Source of the DNA: Clostridium sp. HBUAS56010
GTDB taxonomy: Bacteria; Bacillota; Clostridia; Lachnospirales; Lachnospiraceae
NCBI RefSeq assembly: GCF_007115105.1
Contig: NZ_SULJ01000006.1
Location: forward strand, 181,406-245,405
Direction of reading: 5' to 3'
DNA: 64,000 nucleotides
The notes below the pieces were generated by a model. It did not search any database, was not told where the DNA came from, and saw only the letters and a list, made by a program, of their open reading frames with translations. Made by a program: the position numbers and the translations under genes. Below are positions 1 through 8,514 of this stretch, in pieces (position 1 is the stretch's first letter; the number at the start of each line of letters is the position of its first letter).

Positions 1-1517
1 GCGTCCTGATAAAGGATTCTTGCCCTGGTCCCTACTACAAGCTGGTTCTTTTTGGCATCCCGGATCCAGTTATAATTATCTAAATCCTGATACCTCCGGT
101 CTTTGTCAATGCTTTCCATCGCCGCCTGGTCTGTTTTATCCAGGTCCTCTTCTCTTCCGCTTAAACATACCCAGCGGAACGGACCATAGCCATAATCAAA
201 CAATTGGGGACCCATAATATCTTCCACATAAGAGGGATATATAAATCCATCCTTATCATCAATTCCATTTCTTGATACTTCTTTTACACCTGCATCAAAT
301 ACTGCTTTTAAAAATGCGTTTCCGTAATCAAAGAAATAAGTGCCGTTTTCCACACAGGTTTTTACTAGTTCAATATGCTTTCTTAAGGTCTTATCCACCA
401 TTTCAATAAAACGCTTCCGGTCCTCTTTTAACAGTACCGTCCGCTCTTCAAATGTGACACCCTGCGGACAGTAACCGCCTTCATGGGCCGCATGACAGGA
501 AGTCTGGTCGGATAGTAAATCAATCTTAATGTGATGGTCCACTGCATATTGGAGTAAATCAACAATATTGCCGTGATAAGCAATGGAAATGGATTGTTTT
601 TTCTCCATATATTCTTTTGCAAGCTTATAAACAACTCCTAAATCAGAGGATGATTCCTTCACCCAGCCCTGATCCATTCTTGTTTTAATTCTAGACTTAT
701 CCACTTCTGCAACAATTCCCACTCCGCCTGCAATCTCAATGGCTTTTGGCTGTGCACCGCTCATTCCTCCAAGACCGGAGCTTACAAATAATACACCGCT
801 TAAATCCTTGTCGTTGGCGATCCCAAGCTGCTGTCTGCCAGCGTTTAATAAGGTGTTGTAGGTGCCGTGGACAATGCCCTGAGGACCTATGTACATCCAG
901 CCGCCTGCTGTCATCTGTCCGTAATTGGCAACCCCCATCTCTTCTGCCACTTCCCAGTCAGCCGGATTATCAAACATGCCAATCATCAATGCGTTGGTTA
1001 TGGTAACTCTCGGAGCATCTTTTTTAGAATAAAACAGCCCCAGAGGATGTCCTGATTCCAGAACCAGCGTCTGTTCATCGGTTAACAATTCCAGATACTG
1101 CATGGTCAGACGATACTGCATCCAGTTTTGAAAGACGCTTCCTGTCTCCCCATAGGTAACCAGTTCATAGGGATACAGCGCAACATCAAAATCCAGATTG
1201 TTATTGATCATCACCTGAAACGCCCTGCCTTCCACGCAGTTGCCTTTGTAATCATCAATGGAGCCGCCTTTGATTCCTTCTGCCGGACGAAAGCGGTAGC
1301 CGTAAATTCTTCCATAAGTATACAGCTCCTTAAGAAACTCTGGAATGATTGTTTCATGAAGATCCCGATGAATGTAACGCAGGGCATTCTTAAGTGCCGT
1401 TACGGTCTGCTCTTTTGTCAGGCGGAAGCCTCTGGAAGGCGCCCTGCGGATTCCAGGTTCAAACACAGGCATTGGCGGCAAAGTATCAATGGTCATTTTT
1501 ATATTTAATGGTGTCAT
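1..1517 (-). CDS. hutU: urocanate hydratase, long clostridial form (3' end outside window)
   Basis: I translated this minus-strand frame from the ATG at 1517 to the left edge: about 505 residues, open throughout. Family motifs seen are GGMSGAQPKA, GNIVDLLQ and YGPFRWVCLSG; the last holds the cysteine conserved in urocanases. The enzyme adds water to urocanate in the cytoplasm using tightly bound NAD and gives 4-imidazolone-5-propionate. The N-terminus (MTPLNIKMTIDTLPPMPVFE) resembles the longer anaerobe-type urocanases, and the C-terminus is lost at the edge. The start lies one base after the stop of the aconitase X small subunit, so the genes are surely co-transcribed. No histidine ammonia-lyase, imidazolonepropionase or formiminoglutamase is seen here, so the substrate may not be plain urocanate. 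Confidence 0.93.
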   Translation of the reverse strand, partial: MTPLNIKMTIDTLPPMPVFEPGIRRAPSRGFRLTKEQTVTALKNALRYIHRDLHETIIPEFLKELYTYGRIYGYRFRPAEGIKGGSIDDYKGNCVEGRAFQVMINNNLDFDVALYPYELVTYGETGSVFQNWMQYRLTMQYLELLTDEQTLVLESGHPLGLFYSKKDAPRVTITNALMIGMFDNPADWEVAEEMGVANYGQMTAGGWMYIGPQGIVHGTYNTLLNAGRQQLGIANDKDLSGVLFVSSGLGGMSGAQPKAIEIAGGVGIVAEVDKSRIKTRMDQGWVKESSSDLGVVYKLAKEYMEKKQSISIAYHGNIVDLLQYAVDHHIKIDLLSDQTSCHAAHEGGYCPQGVTFEERTVLLKEDRKRFIEMVDKTLRKHIELVKTCVENGTYFFDYGNAFLKAVFDAGVKEVSRNGIDDKDGFIYPSYVEDIMGPQLFDYGYGPFRWVCLSGREEDLDKTDQAAMESIDKDRRYQDLDNYNWIRDAKKNQLVVGTRARILYQD

Positions 1518-1518
1518 G

Positions 1519-1929
1519 TCAGTGTTCTCCTTCCCATATAATCCGCCCCTCAGTTGCATTTAAGGTGATGGTATCTCCGTCTTTTATGGTTTCATAGAAT
1601 CTGTCTTCTGCCTTATCCACAAGAGGGGCTTCCATAATAATTGCACTTGCAACCAGAGTGGTATCCGGATTTTTAATAATCATTCCCTTTGGTTCCATTC
1701 CTGTCATCTTTAACTGGTACATTCCGTCTGCCTGAACCACAGAACTTCCCTTTCCGTTGGGAAATACCAATATTTTATTTGCAATGCACCTGCCGTAGAG
1801 ACAATGCTGTTTTTCAATTACAACTCCGGTTTTAGGGTCTACCAGATAAAAACAGAAATCATCTTTTGATATTAAAACTTCTCCGGTTACAATTCCTTCG
1901 GATATTTTATGACACTGAAATTCCTGCAT
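1519..1929 (-). CDS. aconitase X swivel (small) subunit, DUF126 family
   Basis: A 136-residue protein of the DUF126 swivel-domain family. It partners the DUF521 catalytic subunit to form aconitase X. Its start ATG overlaps the stop of the large-subunit gene as TAATG, a strong sign of translational coupling and a 1:1 complex. The central GRCIANKILVFPNGKGSS stretch and the closing NATEGRIIWEGEH segment match the family pattern. Characterised aconitase X enzymes include cis-3-hydroxy-L-proline dehydratase in bacteria and phosphomevalonate dehydratase in archaea, so the family dehydrates small hydroxy-acids. The substrate here is unknown; the neighbours suggest an imidazole or hydantoin-derived compound rather than hydroxyproline, but that is inference. 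Confidence 0.88.
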   Translation of the reverse strand: MQEFQCHKISEGIVTGEVLISKDDFCFYLVDPKTGVVIEKQHCLYGRCIANKILVFPNGKGSSVVQADGMYQLKMTGMEPKGMIIKNPDTTLVASAIIMEAPLVDKAEDRFYETIKDGDTITLNATEGRIIWEGEH

Positions 1930-3128
1930 TAGATTTCTCCTTTCAAAGCGGCTTTTACGGAATCTTCCAAACTGGTTATTACAAACTGCATATCACGCCG
2001 TTTGGTATAATAGGCACATTTTGGCGAATCCGTCACTCCTTTTTTTCCATAAAGAAAATGCCAGCTTGGCTGATCCATGCAGGTATCCGCCATTAAATGA
2101 CCACCTGCCTTTTCGATTGTTTCCCGAAGTCCCATCTGGGTTGCTAAATTCCTGGTTGAGGCACTGCACATAATAAATAAGGGCACTGCCAGCTTACTTC
2201 CTTCCACCAGCTCTGCAACCTTTATGATCTGATGAATGGTCAGATGGGGACATCCAAACAAAGCAAAATCAATCTTACCGCCTGCATCTGTTAAATCTGC
2301 TCTCATCTGTTCCAGATCCTGATTGGTGATTACCACTTCTTTCTCAGGAGCTTTCCCATGGAATGCAGCTTCCACGGTTGGTGCCTCCGGCGTAAATCCT
2401 ACAATGTGATAGATGGCAACATTGCCTCCGGTATTTAACTGTGCACCAAGATTCATCAGTGCTTCCTTGGAGGGATTCTCAATACCGGTAAAGACAGGAA
2501 TTTTAAAGCCGGTGAACTTTGGTGTTACATATCCAAGCATCTGGTAATCAAAATCACTCTTTAAATCAGCCTCCACCCGTACCAGTACTTCCCCTTTCCG
2601 GTTCTCATCAAGCAGGTACCCATAATATGGCGTAACCCCTGTAATGGCAGAACAAAGAGCGCTTTGTGCTGCTTCCCGGTTGCTTCTGGCTCCGTACACC
2701 GAGTTCACAAATGGGGTTGCACTGGATTCAGAGAAAGAAATCACTTCCCCAAATCTTGGGACATTATGTTCTAAATAAGGGGTACAGTCATAGGTCATAA
2801 TCGCACCCAGTCTGGTATATGCGGCGTGGGTTCTTTTTACAATCTCCTCATCCATCGGGGCAATGGTTGTAATCTCTTTAAATTGTTCCAGGTTAAAGCT
2901 TGGATTTACCGTAGGGGGCACCGCACATTTTGCTCCCATATTAACCAGCTTTTCTGCAAACCATAAGTCTGCCTCCTGATTGCTTAACGCTACATGGGTT
3001 CTTGTTACAGGCACCATGTAAGGAGCATCAAAAGATTCCCCTACTGCTACCAATATCTTCATGGCTAATTGCGTACCTGCTCCCATCTTCCCATCCAGCA
3101 TATCCTGTTCTTTTTTTGTTAACTGCAT
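1929..3128 (-). CDS. aconitase X catalytic (large) subunit, DUF521 family
   Basis: A 399-residue DUF521 protein, the usual size for the separate catalytic subunit. Candidate Fe-S or active-site cysteines sit in YDCTPYLEHN (about residue 115), FGCPHLT (about 295) and ADTCMDQPSW (about 350). The C-terminal SPKCAYYTKRRDMQFVITSL segment is also family-like. Expected chemistry is Fe-S-dependent dehydration or hydration of a small acid in the cytoplasm. It lies between the amidohydrolase gene (13-base gap upstream) and the small subunit (overlap downstream), so it belongs to the same operon as urocanase. No known histidine-degradation scheme contains aconitase X, which makes its presence here notable. 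Family assignment is firm; substrate is not assigned. Confidence 0.9.
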   Translation of the reverse strand: MQLTKKEQDMLDGKMGAGTQLAMKILVAVGESFDAPYMVPVTRTHVALSNQEADLWFAEKLVNMGAKCAVPPTVNPSFNLEQFKEITTIAPMDEEIVKRTHAAYTRLGAIMTYDCTPYLEHNVPRFGEVISFSESSATPFVNSVYGARSNREAAQSALCSAITGVTPYYGYLLDENRKGEVLVRVEADLKSDFDYQMLGYVTPKFTGFKIPVFTGIENPSKEALMNLGAQLNTGGNVAIYHIVGFTPEAPTVEAAFHGKAPEKEVVITNQDLEQMRADLTDAGGKIDFALFGCPHLTIHQIIKVAELVEGSKLAVPLFIMCSASTRNLATQMGLRETIEKAGGHLMADTCMDQPSWHFLYGKKGVTDSPKCAYYTKRRDMQFVITSLEDSVKAALKGEI

Positions 3129-3141
3129 CCTATGACTCCTT

Positions 3142-4476
3142 TCATTTATAAAACCGGCTCATGGTATCTTTTACGCCTTTTATCACACTATCTTCTGTGA
3201 GTTTTCTAAGCTTTCCATGAGATACGGTGACCTCTCCGTTGACTACTACATGCTTTAACGCGGTTGGTTCCATGGAATACACAATGTTTGGGAGCATTTG
3301 TTCAAATTGTTCATTCAACGGCTGCATGGAGAAATCACTTAAATCAATGGAAACAAAATCCGCTTTCATTCCTTCTTTTATTTCTCCCACCGGCAGATCC
3401 AGAATCTTCCCCCCATTCACCGTTCCCATGGCAAAGCTCTGGTTATAATTTACACACATGGCATTGCAGGTGCTTGCTTTTTGAAGAATGGATACCATCC
3501 GCATCTCTTCAAATACACTGATCCGGTTATTGCTGCATGCTCCGTCAGAACCAAGTCCAATAGTAACGCCTGCTTCCATCATGGCGGGAATGTTGGTAAT
3601 TCCATCTGCTAAAAACATATTGCTGGAAGGGCAGTAGGCGAGAGATACCCCTTTTTTCCCAAGAAGTTTTATCTCTTCTTCCCTTAAATAAACACCATGG
3701 ACAATCATCATGTGTTCATCCACCACTCCAATGGAATTTAAGTATTCAATGACGGTCATACCATTATGTGCCAGCCTGCATTCTTCCACCTCAAAGGGTT
3801 CTTCTGCAACATGAATGTGAAATTTTGTTCCCAGTTCCTCTGCCAGCCTGTGACCTGCCATAATCATCTCTGTGGTCGCCGCATGAAGGCTGTGAGGTGC
3901 CGGAACAATGTTTACCATGTCGTCTTCTTTGTATCTGTAAAAAAGCTCTCTGGTAGAAGTAACCGCTTCTTCAATCGTCTCCACATATCCTTTTGGTGCT
4001 CCCTTCCAGTCATACATGGTTCTTGCAAGCACCAGACGGATTCCGACATCCTTTGCCGCCTGTATCACCGCTTCATCGCTTTCCATTCCAAAATTGTGAA
4101 GATAAAAGAAATCACAGACTGTGGTCACTCCCCTTTTCATCATTTCTGAAAAAGCAAATACAGCGCCGTTATAGATATCCTCTAATGTCATCTTGTTTGA
4201 AAACTTATAAAGGGACTCATCTCTCCATTCCAAAAATGGCCGGTCTGCGCCGATGCCCCGAAGAAGACTTTGAAAACTGTGATTGTGAACATTTACAGTT
4301 CCGGCAACCATTACCTGGTCTTTCCAACAGATGATTTCATTAATCTGCTCTTTGTATTGTGCCTCCAGTTCTGCTACGGGTTTTACTGCTTTTATGGTAT
4401 CTCCCTCCACCAGTACCCCGTAATCCCGGTAAAAGCCTCCATTATAATGGAGCATTTCAGCTCTAAACAGTTTCAT
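3142..4476 (-). CDS. metal-dependent amidohydrolase, HutF/guanine deaminase-like
   Basis: A 444-residue TIM-barrel amidohydrolase. Metal and catalytic residues are visible: NVHNHSF (His64 and His66), KFHIHVAEE (about residue 220), IVHGVYL (about 258) and GLGSDGACSNN (Asp about 308). The stretches VNVHNHSFQSLLRGI and APHSLHAATTEMI recall formimidoylglutamate deiminase HutF (NLHSHAFQ, HSLRAVT). Such enzymes hydrolyse C=N bonds, typically releasing ammonia. Its ATG overlaps the end of the upstream M20 hydrolase gene by 4 bases. With a urocanase in the operon, a formimidoylglutamate or imidazolone/hydantoin substrate is plausible; guanine or S-adenosylhomocysteine-type deaminase activity cannot be excluded. 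Family sure, substrate open. Confidence 0.85.
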   Translation of the reverse strand: MKLFRAEMLHYNGGFYRDYGVLVEGDTIKAVKPVAELEAQYKEQINEIICWKDQVMVAGTVNVHNHSFQSLLRGIGADRPFLEWRDESLYKFSNKMTLEDIYNGAVFAFSEMMKRGVTTVCDFFYLHNFGMESDEAVIQAAKDVGIRLVLARTMYDWKGAPKGYVETIEEAVTSTRELFYRYKEDDMVNIVPAPHSLHAATTEMIMAGHRLAEELGTKFHIHVAEEPFEVEECRLAHNGMTVIEYLNSIGVVDEHMMIVHGVYLREEEIKLLGKKGVSLAYCPSSNMFLADGITNIPAMMEAGVTIGLGSDGACSNNRISVFEEMRMVSILQKASTCNAMCVNYNQSFAMGTVNGGKILDLPVGEIKEGMKADFVSIDLSDFSMQPLNEQFEQMLPNIVYSMEPTALKHVVVNGEVTVSHGKLRKLTEDSVIKGVKDTMSRFYK

Positions 4477-5723
4477 TCAGCCATCTCCTCATCTAAAATC
4501 TGTACTGCCCTTAACATTGCATTGGCACATGCTTCAATGTCTTCCGGAGTGGAATATTCTTCTTTGCAATGACTTTTTCCATCCATGCTCCGGACAAATA
4601 TCATTCCGCTGTCAGCAATGGATGCAACATTGGAAGCGTCATGTCCTGCCATGCTGACCAACTGCACCGGCTGTATTCCTGTCTGCTCAATTCCCTGACT
4701 GACCGCACGGATCACCACATCAGACATGGGCTGTGCCGGCTGGTTTAAAATAATGCTTCTATGTACCTTTACCCCTCTTCGGGATTCAATTTCTTTTACT
4801 CTTTCATTGATCCGGTGCTGCATCTCTGATTTTTTCTCTTCATTGGAAATTCTTACATCCAGAATCATTGCGGTGTGATCCGAAATAATATTGGCTTCAT
4901 TTGGCATGTTTTTTATATAGCCAATGGTTCCAACAATGTCTTTATCCTGCAATTGCAGCAATATGGCTTCTACTGCAAGCGCAACCTCACATGCACCCAG
5001 CAATGCATCCTTTCTGCTGTCCATCATAGTGGTTCCTGCATGGTTTGCCTCGCCGGTTACGGTGATCTGCTCCCGGTAAATTCCTGTAATAACAGAGACA
5101 CAGGCAACCGGTAAATCCATTTTTTCCAACCGGTTTCCCTGTTCGATATGACATTCAAGATATGCTCCGATGTTTTCTTTCCCCGGCAGCTGCTCCCACT
5201 GTTCAATCGCTCCTCCAAGCCTTTTTATTCCGTCCACCAGATTTTCCTTCGTGTTCCTGTGGGAATAATTTTGTATCTGGTCTTTTGTAATTCTTCCTGC
5301 CAAAGCTTTGCTTCCAAGAGTAGAGACTCCATAAGGATTTGGTTCTTCTCCGGTAAAAGAAATAATGGTCAGAGGATGCTTTAATTTTATCTTTTGTTCC
5401 ATGATTGTTTCTGCAACTTCTGTTGCCATCAAAACTCCAAGGGCGCCGTCGTATTTTCCTCCGTTTGGAACCGCATCGTGATGAGAGCCAAGGACAATTG
5501 CCTTTTTATGTTCACCGTTTTCCATAGGAAGCCACATATTTGCAATGGCATCCACCTTTGTTTCCCGATGAAATGTTTCTTTCCAGTAATCCATGAGCCA
5601 TTGTCTGGCAAGTAAATCCGTTTCACTTCCCAGTACCCGGTCAACGCCGCCTTCCGGATTCTCACCTATGGTTCCTAATCTTTTTACATTCTTTATTAAA
5701 CGGTCAATATTTATTTTATTCAT
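4473..5723 (-). CDS. M20 family Zn-dependent hydrolase, N-carbamoyl-L-amino acid hydrolase/allantoate amidohydrolase type
   Basis: A protein of about 416 residues of the HyuC/AllC branch of the M20 family. Metal ligands appear in GSHHDAVPNGGKYDGALG (His, Asp), FTGEEPNPYG (Glu), ECHIEQG (His) and SHCKEEYS. The dimerisation domain contains GEANHAGTTMMDSRKDA. Enzymes of this branch hydrolyse N-carbamoyl amino acids or ureido compounds to the amino acid, CO2 and ammonia. The ATG at 5723 (MNKINIDRLIKNVKRLG) aligns best with the family start; in-frame ATGs at 5747 and 5777 give longer N-termini, and the AGGAG at about 5750 is too close to 5747 to decide. It heads the run into the amidohydrolase, aconitase X and urocanase genes. 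N-carbamoylglutamate is an attractive but unproven substrate. Confidence 0.82.
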   Translation of the reverse strand: MNKINIDRLIKNVKRLGTIGENPEGGVDRVLGSETDLLARQWLMDYWKETFHRETKVDAIANMWLPMENGEHKKAIVLGSHHDAVPNGGKYDGALGVLMATEVAETIMEQKIKLKHPLTIISFTGEEPNPYGVSTLGSKALAGRITKDQIQNYSHRNTKENLVDGIKRLGGAIEQWEQLPGKENIGAYLECHIEQGNRLEKMDLPVACVSVITGIYREQITVTGEANHAGTTMMDSRKDALLGACEVALAVEAILLQLQDKDIVGTIGYIKNMPNEANIISDHTAMILDVRISNEEKKSEMQHRINERVKEIESRRGVKVHRSIILNQPAQPMSDVVIRAVSQGIEQTGIQPVQLVSMAGHDASNVASIADSGMIFVRSMDGKSHCKEEYSTPEDIEACANAMLRAVQILDEEMAE

Positions 5724-5788
5724 GGTTTTCTTTTTTATTGGTTCCATTCTCCTAATCTGTTTTATGAATAATTTCATTCACATCAGGG

Positions 5789-5805
5789 TACAGAAAAACA
5801 CTGTA
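5789..5805. promoter_or_regulatory. inverted repeat upstream of the M20 hydrolase gene, possible RpiR operator
   Basis: The sequence TACAG-N7-CTGTA lies just upstream of the hydrolase start. The same ATACAG/CTGTAT half-sites occur in the larger inverted repeat upstream of the RpiR gene, at 6760-6796. Shared half-sites suggest one regulator for both transcription units. Function is inferred. Confidence 0.35.
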
Positions 5806-5871
5806 AATACTTGCCTGGATCTACAGTTTTCTGCTTCCCTATTCTGGTAAAACCGCTGTCACGTCAATGGT

Positions 5872-6729
5872 CTATCTATAAAATACACCATATTTATTGT
5901 CATAATTCTCGATCTTTTCCAGCCTTTTATCCAAATCCGGAATCTTCTTTGATACATCCCGCAAAGTCAGATTGATAAATGCCATGGGGGTGCTGTATAA
6001 ATCAAAAATAGAAGTGGTAGTAATGGGGACAACAATCGAGGGAATCTCCGCCTGTATGGTGGGAGATACTCTTCGGTCTGTCATGGCATAGATAGAAAAT
6101 CCCTCTTCTTTCAGCTCTTTTAATTTATCCACCAGTGCCTTGGAATACCTTGGAAAACAGGTGGAGATAATCAGTGCTTGCTCCGGATTTTCCAGATAAA
6201 AACGATTCCAGCCACTAGAATCCGGTGTCACAATCTCCACCTGATCCCTTAATTTATCCAGCAGATATTTCATATAGGGCAATAAGGTTGCAGACATTCT
6301 GGCTGAAACAAGGAATATCTTTTCTGCCTTTACAATGTCATCCACCATCTTCTCATAAAGACCGCCTCCTAAAACACCGGTCAGCTCCCGAATGTTGCCT
6401 GCCTCTTTCAGCAAAATATCATCTATCTTTTTTTTGCCTGATTTGGTATATTGGTAGCGCTGGGGTGCTGTCAATTCCTCTGTCACAATCTTTTGAAGAT
6501 GTTTATAAAAATCACTGTATCCTTTAAATCCCATTACCATACAGAACCTGGAAACACTTCCCTGACTCACACCACAGTTTTTAGCAACTTCCTCAGCTGT
6601 CATAAAGATGATTTTCCGATATTCTTTTTCCAGATAAAAAGCCAGCTTTTTGTAGGTTGCTGATTCGCTTGCCGCTTTCGCCATCGCATGAAACAGTTCT
6701 TCAATATTTGAGTATTCTGCTCTCTCCAT
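5872..6729 (-). CDS. RpiR (MurR/RpiR) family transcriptional regulator
   Basis: A 285-residue protein with the two-domain RpiR layout. The N-terminal helix-turn-helix (about residues 1-80) contains TAEEVAKNCGVSQGSVSRFC, typical of HTH_6. A C-terminal SIS domain (about 125-265) contains IFLVSARMSATLLPYMKYLL and ALIISTCFPRYSKALVDKL. SIS domains in this family usually sense phosphosugars, but RpiR proteins also control amino-acid and purine-related catabolism. It sits between the ABC importer genes and the M20-amidohydrolase-aconitase X-urocanase run on the same strand, so it is the obvious local regulator. The inverted repeat just upstream of its start suggests autoregulation. Whether it represses or activates is not visible. 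Confidence 0.9.
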   Translation of the reverse strand: MERAEYSNIEELFHAMAKAASESATYKKLAFYLEKEYRKIIFMTAEEVAKNCGVSQGSVSRFCMVMGFKGYSDFYKHLQKIVTEELTAPQRYQYTKSGKKKIDDILLKEAGNIRELTGVLGGGLYEKMVDDIVKAEKIFLVSARMSATLLPYMKYLLDKLRDQVEIVTPDSSGWNRFYLENPEQALIISTCFPRYSKALVDKLKELKEEGFSIYAMTDRRVSPTIQAEIPSIVVPITTTSIFDLYSTPMAFINLTLRDVSKKIPDLDKRLEKIENYDNKYGVFYR

Positions 6730-6759
6730 AGGGGGTCCTCTTTTCGTTATCCTTCATGA

Positions 6760-6796
6760 TTCATACAGTATTGTACCATACAAATTTCTGTATGAA
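6760..6796. promoter_or_regulatory. long inverted repeat upstream of rpiR-type gene, candidate operator
   Basis: TTCATACAG at 6760-6768 and CTGTATGAA at 6788-6796 form perfect 9-base arms with a 19-base spacer. It lies between the ATPase gene stop and the regulator start. The regulator TTG/ATG region follows within 35 bases, so binding here would control the regulator itself. There is no T-run, so a terminator is less likely. Confidence 0.45.
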
Positions 6797-6816
6797 CATT
6801 TTCATTTTCCCGATAA

Positions 6817-7620
6817 TCAGATCCCCTCTTTCATCAGTTTCATGCTCTCTTCCCTGATTAGTTCAAATGCCCTCATTTTATACTCAATAAATTTCGGAGA
6901 GGATTTTACCCGGTAATCCCTTGGTCTGTCTAAATCAATGTCGATGATTTCACGGACTCTGCCGGGACGGGCTGACATGACCACAACCCGGTCTGCTAAA
7001 AAGACCGCTTCTTCGACATCATGAGTTACCATCACAATGGTCTTGGGGGATTTCTGCCATACATCCAACAGCAATTCCTGCATAATTTCCCTGGTTGTGG
7101 TATCCAGAGCACCAAAGGGTTCATCCAACAAGAGAATACTTGGATCATTTGCCAGGGCTCTTGCAATGGCCACCCTTTGCTGCATACCACCGGACAAGGA
7201 TTTGGGGTAAAGCTTCTCAAATCCCCTTAACCCCACCAGGTCCACATATTGATCCACAATCTCATTGATCTCTGCACTGGACTTTTCTTTCTTCTGTTTC
7301 AGTCCAAAAGCAATGTTTTGCCCGACGCTGAGCCATGGAAACAAGGTGTATTTTTGAAACACCATTCCAACGTCTGCACTTGGTCTGGTCAGTTCTTTAT
7401 TGTCGTATATAATCTTACCGCTGGTTCGTTCAGTCAATCCCCCGATCATGCGAAGCAGGGTTGATTTTCCACAGCCAGAGGTTCCAAGGAGCGCTACAAA
7501 TTCTTTCCGGTGAACATGTAGATTTGTTTTTGAAAGCGCATGGACATCACCATTCTTTGTGTGGTAAATCTTCTCAATATCAATGATGTTCAGCCCGTGA
7601 TTTTCCAGATCCCTATCCAT
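6817..7620 (-). CDS. ABC transporter ATP-binding protein, nitrate/sulfonate/taurine type (SsuB/TauB-like)
   Basis: A 267-residue importer ATPase. Walker A is LGTSGCGKSTLLR (about residue 48), the signature is SLSGGMQQRVAIARAL, and Walker B is LLLDEPFGALD followed by an H-loop in MVTHDVEEA. VFQKYTLFPWLSVGQNI is the Q-loop region. The clear AAAGGAGC ribosome site at a 9-base spacing supports the ATG at 7620. It follows the permease gene by 20 bases and, with the substrate-binding lipoprotein, completes an importer of the NitT/TauT family. The transported compound is probably the substrate of the catabolic enzymes encoded downstream, but no residue in the ATPase reveals it. Confidence 0.93.
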   Translation of the reverse strand: MDRDLENHGLNIIDIEKIYHTKNGDVHALSKTNLHVHRKEFVALLGTSGCGKSTLLRMIGGLTERTSGKIIYDNKELTRPSADVGMVFQKYTLFPWLSVGQNIAFGLKQKKEKSSAEINEIVDQYVDLVGLRGFEKLYPKSLSGGMQQRVAIARALANDPSILLLDEPFGALDTTTREIMQELLLDVWQKSPKTIVMVTHDVEEAVFLADRVVVMSARPGRVREIIDIDLDRPRDYRVKSSPKFIEYKMRAFELIREESMKLMKEGI

Positions 7621-7640
7621 ACCAATAAGCTCCTTTCTGA

Positions 7641-8456
7641 TTATTCATTCCATGGAAATAATAACTTTTTTAAATATAATCCCAGCATATCTAAGAACAG
7701 TCCAATGAATCCGATGGTTATGATTCCAACAAATATTTTATCTACCCAGAACTGTCTTCCCGCCTGTGAGATCATAAAGCCAATTCCTTTAGAAGCACCA
7801 ACCATTTCAGCAACAATGATGTAAGTCCACGCCCAGCCCAGCACTACCCGAAGAGTATCAATTACATCGGGCAGGCATTTTGGCAGAATAATCTTCCATA
7901 GAACTTCCAACTTGGAAACTCCCAGAGTATAGGATACTTCAATCAGTTCTCCGCTGACATTGCGGACATTATTGGCTACCATAAGAATGATCTGGGCAAA
8001 GCTTCCTACTATAATAATTGCTACTTTTGCTTCTTCTCCAATTCCGATCCACAGGATGAAAAGCTGGATAAATGCAGAAGCTGGTAAGTATCTGACAAAA
8101 GAAAACATAGGTTCCAGGAATGCAGCACAAGGTGCATAAGTTCCAATTAAGATTCCCAGGGGGATTCCTACCACCGAAGAGATTAAAAAACCGATTAACA
8201 CTCTTTGTACGGACATTTGTATATCCAGTAAAAATCCTCCTTTTGTAAACATGGTAAAGGCGGTGGCAACAGTCTTAACCGGAGCAGGCAAAAACATCTG
8301 GTCTACTTTTATAACATATGATGCAGTTCCCCACAGTAAAAAGATCAAAAGAAACGCAACGGCTGACAATGTTACATATGCAGTTTTGCTGATTGCCCCT
8401 TTCGGGGTAAACGAATCTGCTAATCTCTTAAAAAGTCTCATTTTCATTTCTTTCAT
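7641..8456 (-). CDS. ABC transporter permease, nitrate/sulfonate/taurine type (SsuC-like)
   Basis: An inner-membrane permease of about 271 residues with roughly six predicted membrane segments, such as YVTLSAVAFLLIFLLWGTASY near the N-terminus and IIIVGSFAQIILMVANNV in the middle. The cytoplasmic coupling loop follows the usual EAA pattern around ELIEVSYTLGVSKLEVLWKIILPKCLPDV. It pairs with the ATPase gene 20 bases downstream and the binding protein upstream. The start is uncertain: ATG 8456 is chosen, but in-frame ATGs at 8483 and 8447 are possible and none has a strong ribosome site. Substrate not assigned. Confidence 0.9.
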   Translation of the reverse strand: MKEMKMRLFKRLADSFTPKGAISKTAYVTLSAVAFLLIFLLWGTASYVIKVDQMFLPAPVKTVATAFTMFTKGGFLLDIQMSVQRVLIGFLISSVVGIPLGILIGTYAPCAAFLEPMFSFVRYLPASAFIQLFILWIGIGEEAKVAIIIVGSFAQIILMVANNVRNVSGELIEVSYTLGVSKLEVLWKIILPKCLPDVIDTLRVVLGWAWTYIIVAEMVGASKGIGFMISQAGRQFWVDKIFVGIITIGFIGLFLDMLGLYLKKLLFPWNE

Positions 8457-8514
8457 GGATTCCGCTGATTCCTTCCTAAACATTCCATACTGGCTGATGT
8501 TTTATGTCTGTATC

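Noticed and set aside
1..1517. A full classical hut operon
   Set aside because: Only the urocanase is recognisable; hutH, hutI and hutG are not in the window, although they could lie to its left.
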